Shown piece by piece: positions 1 to 4,688 of a stretch of DNA of 7,876 nt (its first letter is position 1; the number at the start of each line of letters is the position of its first letter). Under the pieces are notes generated by a model. The model saw only the letters and a program-made list of their open reading frames with translations. It searched no databases and was not told the origin of the DNA. A program made the position numbers and the translations under genes. Location: the NCBI GenBank assembly GCA_016186245.1, contig JACPLZ010000003.1, positions 1 to 7,876 on the forward strand, read 5' to 3'. The DNA is from Candidatus Peregrinibacteria bacterium. Its GTDB lineage: Bacteria > Patescibacteriota > Gracilibacteria > UBA1369 > LOWO2-01-FULL-3.

Positions 1-216
1 ATCCCTGCTTCCGTAAAACGAATCATTCAAAAAGAACATGGGACAAAATGCGTAATTTCAACCTGCAAAAAACCATCTGAACACCTACACCACACTTTAA
101 GGTTTGCGATGAGCCAAAGCCACGATCCCCATTACATCGCACCGTTATGCAGACAACATCACTTGATCGCGCATTCGATAGACAGAAATTTTCAGGTGCA
201 TGTTGCCCAGAGATAA
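1..216 (+). CDS. HNH-type nuclease, C-terminal end (5' end outside window)
   Basis: An open frame enters from the left edge and stops at TAA 214-216, leaving 71 visible residues. It begins IPASVKRIIQKEHGTKC. It shows a zinc-binding pattern typical of HNH/treble-clef nucleases: C17-x4-C22, a histidine pair H30-H31 (HLHH), then LCRQHH at residues 49-54 with C50, H53 and H54. HNH proteins use one histidine as general base and others to bind a metal ion and cut DNA. Which histidine does this here cannot be fixed from a fragment. The upstream domains are off the window. The downstream neighbours are gene fragments, so this protein may itself be a remnant, although the visible part has no internal stop. 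The HNH call is from motif reading; a non-catalytic zinc domain is possible. Confidence 0.6.
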   Translation: MPASVKRIIQKEHGTKCVISTCKKPSEHLHHTLRFAMSQSHDPHYIAPLCRQHHLIAHSIDRNFQVHVAQR

Positions 217-283
217 AAAATTTCTAAAAATTAATGCGTTTGTAGATACAGATTGTCGCGCCTATGTCATTTGAGGGATGTGG

Positions 284-340
284 ATGAGCAGAACAGCGGT
301 CGTTCGCGTTCGTATTGAAAAGGATGACGTAGATCAATGA
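284..340 (+). pseudogene. Possible RelB/DinJ-family antitoxin start, truncated after 18 codons
   Basis: The short frame reads MSRTAVVRVRIEKDDVDQ and then stops at TGA 338-340. This closely resembles the N-terminal ribbon strand of RelB/DinJ antitoxins, which often begin like MAKTAVVRARIEPELK and continue into helices that dimerise and bind the toxin. Here the helical part is missing and no continuation is visible in another frame. A purine-rich GAGGGATG lies a few bases upstream of the ATG and could once have been a ribosome site. With only 18 residues, chance similarity cannot be excluded. If real, it is a dead antitoxin stub without its toxin, next to a working toxin-antitoxin pair. Confidence 0.35.
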
Positions 341-373
341 CACAGACTTGATCAAGATGTCTTTTAGGAAATC

Positions 374-553
374 TCAAGGTTTGGTTACCACCGAAAAATC
401 CAGGATTTCCACCCGGTATCCCGGCATTTCAATTCTGGCAATGTACTTTGGAGCTTTGCCTATCCTGCTGAAAAGATTTTTATAGTCGTAGGTAATTACT
501 GAAGAACCGTCCGCTCCGGTGATGGAATTGACGTCAAGCGACGAACCTGTAGC
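374..553 (-). pseudogene. C-terminal remnant, probable paralogue of the metallopeptidase gene
   Basis: Read on the minus strand, 59 codons are open from just after an in-frame TAG (554-556) to the TGA at 374-376, with no start codon at the upstream end. The translation is protein-like, with segments such as DYKNLFSRIGKAPKYIARIE and the ending PGYRVEILDFSVVTKP. That ending resembles the out-of-frame sequence just behind the metallopeptidase gene (TGDIEILDFPVVMQP at 1428-1472). A DY motif lies 28-29 residues before the EILDF in both once the frameshift there is repaired. The similarity is also visible in the DNA (GAAATNCTGGAYTTT and CCTTGA shared). I infer a truncated, dead second copy of the same family. 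The body of the gene is not present here. Confidence 0.5.
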
Positions 554-600
554 CTAATTAAAAAGCGAACAAATCCCCGGAATGGCGTGCACCCTACAAG

Positions 601-1050
601 CTATTTATTAAACTTTTTTAAAAAAGTTTTTGGGGTCATACAGGTTATTTTTCTTTTACAATGCTTTAACATTTTTTCATCCCAGGTAATTAGTGGATAT
701 TTAAGAAGATGCGCAGTCGTTGCAATGATTGCATCTGCTGTTTTTAGATCATAAAGGCGCTGTATCTCCATAAACTGTATTAAAAAATAGCTTTCAACGT
801 TAATAATTATCAATTTTCTTGTAATATTCCAGTCCATAAACCTCTGATAAAGAAAATTAACCGCCTCCCTATTCGTTGTTTTTCGATAATAAACTTTTAG
901 GACTTCCAATAGTACGGTAATAGGAGCATGAACCGTGTAATTACCGTCTCTTAAAAATGATATGAACCGTTTTGAAATTTTAGAAAATTTTTCATCTTCG
1001 ATAAGACTGGATATGAGAACAGAACTGTCTATCGTAATATTATTGGCCAT
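601..1050 (-). CDS. vapC: VapC-like PIN-domain toxin (ribonuclease)
   Basis: This 149-residue protein has the PIN-domain layout of VapC toxins, Mg2+-dependent ribonucleases that cut RNA (often tRNA or rRNA) and stop growth when freed from their antitoxin. The acidic residues expected at the active site are visible: D8 in TIDSSVLI, E49 in VLLEVL, D106 in KTADAIIATTA, and D124 in ITWDEKML. The length is a little above the usual 125-140. The ATG at 1048-1050 follows the antitoxin TAA with one base between, so translation is probably coupled. A purine-rich AAGAGAAGAAAG in the end of the antitoxin gene may help initiation. It shares the promoter upstream of the antitoxin. All key residues are present, so it is probably active. 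The RNA target cannot be told from sequence. Confidence 0.88.
   Translation of the reverse strand: MANNITIDSSVLISSLIEDEKFSKISKRFISFLRDGNYTVHAPITVLLEVLKVYYRKTTNREAVNFLYQRFMDWNITRKLIIINVESYFLIQFMEIQRLYDLKTADAIIATTAHLLKYPLITWDEKMLKHCKRKITCMTPKTFLKKFNK
610..629. repeat. Perfect 20-bp palindrome at the 3' end of vapC
   Basis: The sequence AAACTTTTTTAAAAAAGTTT is its own reverse complement and overlaps the codons for KTFLKKF near the vapC stop. In mRNA it could form a weak A-U hairpin. It lacks a GC-rich stem followed by a U-tract, so it is not a standard terminator. It may only reflect lysine/phenylalanine codons in an AT-rich gene end. Confidence 0.5.
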
Positions 1051-1051
1051 T

Positions 1052-1327
1052 TTAGTTTCTTTCTTCTCTTATCAATTTTACGGCATCCAATCCCTTTTCT
1101 TTTATCAAAAATCCTTCAGGTGGATTTATAAAAAAATCTATGCCCTTTGTATTCAATTTTTCTGGTTCTTTTAGCTTCTTATAGGTCTTGCAGCTCATGA
1201 TTATAATTTTCGGCTCAGATCGTGAAAAAACAGTTATGGGCTGATCTGCTTTTTCGACTTCTTCTATTATTTCATTTGTATTTTTTCGCAAATCAGAAAT
1301 TTTGATTGTGTTTTGCACTATATACAT
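1052..1327 (-). CDS. Phd/YefM-type antitoxin of the VapC-like toxin
   Basis: This 91-residue protein matches the Phd/YefM antitoxin pattern. The N-terminal half (about residues 5-52, containing ISDLRKNTNEIIEEVEKADQ, ITVFSRSEPKIIIM and TYKKL) is the DNA-binding, dimer-forming fold. The C-terminal part (about 53-91) is the variable tail that wraps and inhibits the toxin. It is first in the operon, with its TAA one base before the toxin ATG. Phd antitoxins normally repress their own promoter, more strongly in complex with toxin. A palindrome between promoter and start codon fits this. The ATG at 1325-1327 gives the usual family start a few residues before ISDLR. No Shine-Dalgarno sequence is seen. 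Phd antitoxins paired with PIN toxins are a known combination. Confidence 0.88.
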   Translation of the reverse strand: MYIVQNTIKISDLRKNTNEIIEEVEKADQPITVFSRSEPKIIIMSCKTYKKLKEPEKLNTKGIDFFINPPEGFLIKEKGLDAVKLIREERN

Positions 1328-1330
1328 ATT

Positions 1331-1352
1331 AAAGTTCTTTTAAGGTAACTTT
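1331..1352. promoter_or_regulatory. Candidate operator of the toxin-antitoxin operon
   Basis: An imperfect 22-bp palindrome, AAAGTT-N3-TTAA-N3-AACTTT, has 16 of 22 positions symmetric. It lies between the -10 box (1355-1360) and the antitoxin ATG, over the expected transcription start. This is where a Phd-type autorepressor would bind. Binding is inferred from position and symmetry only. Confidence 0.4.
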
Positions 1353-1354
1353 AG

Positions 1355-1382
1355 AGTATACCTTTGAAGGGCTGTGTGTCAA
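1355..1382 (-). promoter_or_regulatory. Promoter of the antitoxin-toxin operon
   Basis: Reading on the minus strand, a perfect -35 TTGACA (1377-1382) is followed by 16 bp and a -10 TATACT (1355-1360, 5 of 6 consensus). Transcription should start near 1348, giving a leader of about 20 nt before the antitoxin ATG at 1327. This is one of the two strongest promoter matches in the window. Confidence 0.65.
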
Positions 1383-1427
1383 TGCAGAAATCCGTATAGC
1401 TCTGTAAAAGAAAGTAAAAAGAGGTAA

Positions 1428-1487
1428 TCAAGGCTGCATTACCACTGGAAAGTCCAGTATTTCGATATCCCCTGTTACTATTGTCCC
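1428..1487 (-). pseudogene. Out-of-frame C-terminal tail of the metallopeptidase gene
   Basis: Immediately after the metallopeptidase stop, another minus-strand frame reads GTIVTGDIEILDFPVVMQP and ends at TGA 1428-1430. One extra G in the GGG run of GCGGGACA (1485-1487) would join it to the gene, giving ...HAGFAG-TIVTGDIEILDF and a protein of about 393 residues. The tail matches the ending of the 374-553 fragment, which supports a former coding role. Either a real frameshift mutation or a one-base sequencing/assembly error would explain it. Confidence 0.45.
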
Positions 1488-2599
1488 GCAAATCCAGCAT
1501 GCACCTTTTCATAGAACCTCACAAATTCCCGATAGTCCGATGATAATTGTGGATTCGTTTCAATAATGCGGAAACCCAGCGAAATAAGATAGAAGGCATC
1601 CCTCATGGCTTCCTCTTCAGGACTTTTGGAATTTTCGCCGGTTATTATGTTATCAAGTCTTGCATGGATTCTTTCCATGAAATCCGGATTCCGGCCGGCC
1701 GCTTCGATACACTGGTCCGGATTTTGAAATTTCAGGTCAGAGATCAACCGATCAAGTGCTGTGCGGTAGGCGCCTTTGGAAAGCCTGTCGGCAATTTCAG
1801 TCTCAAATGTGAATGATCTAACTTCTCCCAGTAAAAATTCTTCCCGTGATGGATTGTATGCTTCCAGCCCTGCCACCCTGTCGTAAAGGTGTACCAGTTC
1901 GTGTACGAGAAAAATTCCAGCCCATTCTTTAGTACAAGGAAAAGCTTTGATTCTCAGAACTATCACTCCCGCCTGTGAATCAATAGACAAGGCCTGCGGA
2001 AGCCCTGCAAATGACTCGTTGTCGGGCGTAACTATGCTCATCCAGCCACCGCCTGAATTGCCCGGCTCGATTGCCACATATTGTTTTCCATGGATTGTGG
2101 CCCATTTTACGTGTTGTTGGCGGAAGTTCTTGATCATACTTAGGGCGCTGATGGGATAATCTTTACTGGCTGGATCTTCAATATAAAAATCGTCTGGCAC
2201 ATCAGCCATAACCAAATCAAAAGCCTGGTCATAAAGTGCGCGAGCATGCTCTTCCGTAAGGTAATTGTTTTCCGTGGCGTCAATTCCGAATGGAAGCTTT
2301 GGCGATACAGTTTCAGGAGTATCGGCTTCTGGCTGTTTATCCGATGATAGTACCATTGTCCCCACTGCTCCCGCAACGGCGACTCCGCCGGCAACAGTAA
2401 TTCCGCCGGCAAGAAGTTTTAAAACAGCTCTTCTTTCCCGTGCTCTTTGTGTGGCAATTTTACCATTTAGCTTTTCCCGTTTGCCTGTTTGGCTGTTTGG
2501 CAATCCTGCAAACTGCCCCTCGATGGTTTCCCTCTTTGTTCTTGCATGCCTTAACACCTGAAGATTACCCCTAAAATTGAATATGTCCGGTTCTCTCAT
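1478..2599 (-). CDS. Putative membrane-anchored or Tat-exported HExxH zinc metallopeptidase
   Basis: Residue numbers count from an ATG three codons upstream (2608), which would give 376 residues; I prefer the second ATG (2599, 373 residues). Here the promoter -10 overlaps the first ATG and transcription should begin at the second. A charged N-terminal region of about 58 residues leads to RERRAVLKLLAGG (57-69) and a hydrophobic Gly/Ala/Val-rich stretch to about 87. This resembles a twin-arginine signal or a membrane anchor. The outer domain has the zinc site HELVH (236-240; H236, E237, H240), with E262 in GEVRSF as a possible third ligand, as in gluzincin peptidases. No substrate or family name can be assigned. 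The gene ends in TAG at 1478-1480; a homologous tail continues in another frame, so the C-terminus is probably shortened by about 18 residues. There is no Shine-Dalgarno sequence. Confidence 0.7.
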   Translation of the reverse strand: MREPDIFNFRGNLQVLRHARTKRETIEGQFAGLPNSQTGKREKLNGKIATQRARERRAVLKLLAGGITVAGGVAVAGAVGTMVLSSDKQPEADTPETVSPKLPFGIDATENNYLTEEHARALYDQAFDLVMADVPDDFYIEDPASKDYPISALSMIKNFRQQHVKWATIHGKQYVAIEPGNSGGGWMSIVTPDNESFAGLPQALSIDSQAGVIVLRIKAFPCTKEWAGIFLVHELVHLYDRVAGLEAYNPSREEFLLGEVRSFTFETEIADRLSKGAYRTALDRLISDLKFQNPDQCIEAAGRNPDFMERIHARLDNIITGENSKSPEEEAMRDAFYLISLGFRIIETNPQLSSDYREFVRFYEKVHAGFAGQ

Positions 2600-2606
2600 G
2601 GAGAGC

Positions 2607-2634
2607 ATTGTACATTATTTTTAACTATTGTCAA
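2607..2634 (-). promoter_or_regulatory. Metallopeptidase promoter, apparently leaderless
   Basis: On the minus strand, a perfect -35 TTGACA (2629-2634), 16 bp, and a -10 TACAAT (2607-2612, 5 of 6) are present. Seven bases separate the -10 from the ATG at 2597-2599, so RNA should start at or within a base of that ATG. The upstream in-frame ATG (2606-2608) overlaps the -10 and would not be transcribed. Confidence 0.6.
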
Positions 2635-2684
2635 TAGCTCGGGGCAACGTGCGCGGACATATGGCGGTTTTTGCCTGGCATGAT

Positions 2685-3536
2685 TTAAATCTCCTCTTTG
2701 CTTTTATCCATTAACTTCCCGTAATTCTTGTGATTTTCTTTTTTTTCGAGCAGATAAGTCAGAGTTATGTACCCGCCAACAAGGAATGGCACGATCATGA
2801 AAGTCAGGTTCATTTCGAGGAAAATGTTGAAAATGGCGTGCAATCCAATGGAAATCAACAGCCCCTCAAGCAGACATTCTTCATGAAACAATTTCACCTT
2901 TCGAAAGCTGAAAAGCCGATGAAGCACCACTGTCCAATGGCGGCGATTCTTGCGGATTTCTTCCTGCAGGACAGGCTTGGCAAAATGGGCAATACCATAG
3001 TAATACCCAAGCACGCCTGAAAAAAGAAGATGGGCAAAAGTTGAAAAAGACGAACGGAAAAGAAATGGCAAAAGCAGATTATCAGCGCCCTGGGTGATCC
3101 AGATATTGTAGAAATAAAGAATATTTTCAGTGAATGAAAATCCCAGCGCGGCAATAATAAAAAGCTCAATTGAATCATCTATATCCTTAATCCCCTCGTC
3201 ATCACTCATTTTGACTGAAATCAATTTCATCAATTCCTCTATAATGCCCACAATCATAAAAGTAATCACCACGCTTAGCGGTAAAACGATCGCATTGGAA
3301 AAACCGATGATATCCGTACGATAATAATCGGCCATTTTAAAAGCGTTCATCCAGGGAAAAAACTGCCAAATAAATTTATAGAGCAGAATTGGGAAAACGG
3401 CCAATGCGCCAAGCGCAAAAGTGATGACTGTGAGAGATTTTGATTCCGAATGTTTCCTGAAGAATATCAATCCCCAAATTGAGACCGGCACAAGAGCAAG
3501 CAGTATGGAGCCGATTATTTGGACAGTATTATTCAT
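2685..3536 (-). CDS. prsW: PrsW-family intramembrane metalloprotease
   Basis: This 283-residue, mostly hydrophobic protein has about seven to eight predicted membrane segments. It carries the motifs of PrsW proteases: EExxK as E100-E101-L-M-K104, FxxxE as F133-SFT-E137 (GFSFTEN), a conserved H169 in TFAHLLFSG, and HxxxN as H233-AIF-N237. PrsW cleaves membrane proteins within or near the bilayer. In Bacillus it starts degradation of the anti-sigma factor RsiW; the target here is unknown and no sigma/anti-sigma pair is in the window. The charged loop (about 190-220) and the C-terminal KKENHKNYGK tail should be cytoplasmic by the positive-inside rule. The gene lies 42 bp downstream of recF but has its own promoter. 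The start ATG 3534-3536 has an AT-rich leader without Shine-Dalgarno. The symbol names the family, not a proven orthologue. Confidence 0.82.
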   Translation of the reverse strand: MNNTVQIIGSILLALVPVSIWGLIFFRKHSESKSLTVITFALGALAVFPILLYKFIWQFFPWMNAFKMADYYRTDIIGFSNAIVLPLSVVITFMIVGIIEELMKLISVKMSDDEGIKDIDDSIELFIIAALGFSFTENILYFYNIWITQGADNLLLPFLFRSSFSTFAHLLFSGVLGYYYGIAHFAKPVLQEEIRKNRRHWTVVLHRLFSFRKVKLFHEECLLEGLLISIGLHAIFNIFLEMNLTFMIVPFLVGGYITLTYLLEKKENHKNYGKLMDKSKEEI

Positions 3537-3563
3537 TTTTGTTTTTATTTTTCGCTTCTTGGT

Positions 3564-3592
3564 ATTATACCATGTTTCTTACCGTCTAGCAA
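3564..3592 (-). promoter_or_regulatory. prsW promoter overlapping the end of recF
   Basis: A perfect -10 TATAAT (3564-3569) lies 17 bp downstream of TTGCTA (3587-3592, 4 of 6 to TTGACA), minus strand. The -35 box falls inside the last codons of recF and the -10 just after its stop. Transcription should start near 3557, about 20 nt before the prsW ATG. prsW can therefore be made independently of recF. Confidence 0.55.
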
Positions 3593-4673
3593 TTGCGGCA
3601 AACTCGCTATCTGTAGCGATTTTTTCAATAGAAGAAGCGTCTGTTGCCGTCATAATTGTCTGGCAACCGCGAATTGCCCCGAGGAGGTGCTGCTGGCGTT
3701 TGCGGTCGAGCTCTGAAAAAACGTCGTCGAGAAGGAGTACCGGTTTTTGGCCGGTTTTTTCTTCTATGTACCGGATTTCAGCAAGCTTAAGAGCGAGCAG
3801 GAGAGTACGGGCTTCCCCACGCGACCCAAAATGGGCAATTTCCTTTTCATTCAAATAAAAAACGAGATCATCGCGATGTGGACCGGCAGTGGTGCCGACA
3901 CGCTGAATATCGCGGCTGCGGCGATTAAAAAGCTCGTCGAGGTAATTTTTACCGGCAATTTTGCTGAGATACAGGACGGTGATTTTTTCGCCGGAGCCGG
4001 AAATTTCATTATAGAGGGCTGGCAATTTTTGATTGAGAAAATCGACAAAATCAAGCCGTTTGCCGATGATCTCCATTCCAAAAGGGGTCATCTCCTCATC
4101 CAAAACCTGGAGATCCTCTTTCAGGTGATCGACATTTTGGCCGCCGCGTTCCATCTTAAAAATTTCTTTCAGCAAAGCATTGCGCTGTCTAAGCACTTTT
4201 TTATATCCGGCAAGGCTGCGGAGATACTTTTTATCGGTCTGGCAAAGCACAATATCAATGTAGCGGCGGCGGAGACAGGGAGTCTGATAAATCATGTTGA
4301 TATCCTCCGGCTGGAAAAGGACAGTGAGCAGATTGCCAAAATATTCGGAATTTTTGAGGCTGACTCCGTTCTTTTTGAAATTTTTGATCCTTGCGGGAGA
4401 GGTGGAATAGAAAAATTCCAGCTCGGTTTTTCCAGCATCAGAATCGATAAAAGCCTTACAGCGCGTATATGGCTTTTCCCATTCCACGAGATCATCGCGA
4501 TGGATGGAGCGGAAAGATCTACCGAGAGACAGCACATAAACGGCCTCCAAAAAGTTTGTTTTACCGATTCCGTTTGGACCGGCAAAAATGGTAAAATCCT
4601 TGTCAGGAGCGAAGTTGTGAGTATATTTACTGTAATTGCGAAAGTTTTCGATTGTGATACGGCTGAGTTTCAT
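3579..4673 (-). CDS. recF: DNA replication and repair protein RecF
   Basis: This 364-residue protein has the full RecF layout. RecF is an SMC-like ATPase that, with RecO and RecR, helps load RecA at single-strand gaps and stalled forks. The start MKLSRITIENFRNY is the standard family N-terminus. Walker A is GPNGIGKTN (32-40, K38). The region 51-140 contains LGRSFRS and LFQPED-type family segments. The ABC signature is FGSRGEART (282-290), followed by LLLALKLAEI. Walker B is VLLLDDVFSELD (312-323), with D316 and D317 and the D-loop SELD. The length is normal. It is not next to dnaA, dnaN or gyrB, its common neighbours. It is divergent from thrS with 14 bp between start codons. No Shine-Dalgarno sequence exists, and the -10 placement suggests a leaderless mRNA. 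Confidence 0.95.
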   Translation of the reverse strand: MKLSRITIENFRNYSKYTHNFAPDKDFTIFAGPNGIGKTNFLEAVYVLSLGRSFRSIHRDDLVEWEKPYTRCKAFIDSDAGKTELEFFYSTSPARIKNFKKNGVSLKNSEYFGNLLTVLFQPEDINMIYQTPCLRRRYIDIVLCQTDKKYLRSLAGYKKVLRQRNALLKEIFKMERGGQNVDHLKEDLQVLDEEMTPFGMEIIGKRLDFVDFLNQKLPALYNEISGSGEKITVLYLSKIAGKNYLDELFNRRSRDIQRVGTTAGPHRDDLVFYLNEKEIAHFGSRGEARTLLLALKLAEIRYIEEKTGQKPVLLLDDVFSELDRKRQQHLLGAIRGCQTIMTATDASSIEKIATDSEFAAIARR

Positions 4674-4681
4674 AATGTAAT
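4652..4681 (+). promoter_or_regulatory. Candidate thrS promoter, within the start of recF
   Basis: TTGTGA (4652-4657, 4 of 6) is followed by 18 bp and TGTAAT (4676-4681, 5 of 6 but lacking the important second-position A). This places the RNA start at the thrS ATG (4688). An alternative -10 is CATAAT (4671-4676), without a good -35, which would give a leader of about 5 nt. Either way almost no leader exists and the promoter overlaps recF coding sequence. Confidence 0.35.
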
Positions 4682-4688
4682 TCTAACA
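4680..4688 (-). promoter_or_regulatory. Candidate recF extended -10 promoter
   Basis: On the minus strand TGTTAGAAT forms an extended -10 (TGnTANAAT) with hexamer TAGAAT at 4680-4685. No good -35 is seen, which is tolerable for extended -10 promoters. Six bases separate it from the recF ATG, so transcription should begin at the ATG. It overlaps the proposed thrS -10 by two bases on the opposite strand. Confidence 0.45.

Larger units (their letters stand above)
217..600. other. Decayed intergenic stretch with gene fragments
   Basis: No intact gene is visible in these 384 bases. They contain a short antitoxin-like start (284-340) and a start-less C-terminal gene fragment (374-553), both listed separately. 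I see nothing recognisable in 217-283, 341-373 and 554-600: no tRNA-like fold, no clear terminator, no repeats shared with the rest of the window. Confidence 0.6.

Noticed and set aside
554..600. Upstream continuation of the 374-553 gene fragment in a shifted frame
   Set aside because: A neighbouring frame is open for about 15 codons, but the translation shows no recognisable similarity, so I could not support extending the fragment.
962..1174. Plus-strand 70-codon ORF opposite the toxin-antitoxin junction
   Set aside because: The composition is that of antisense AT-rich DNA. The minus-strand toxin and antitoxin have clear family signatures across the same bases.
2641..2684. Terminator after prsW
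   Set aside because: GC-rich stretches occur (GCGCGGAC, GGCGG) but I could not form a convincing stem with a following T-run on the minus strand.
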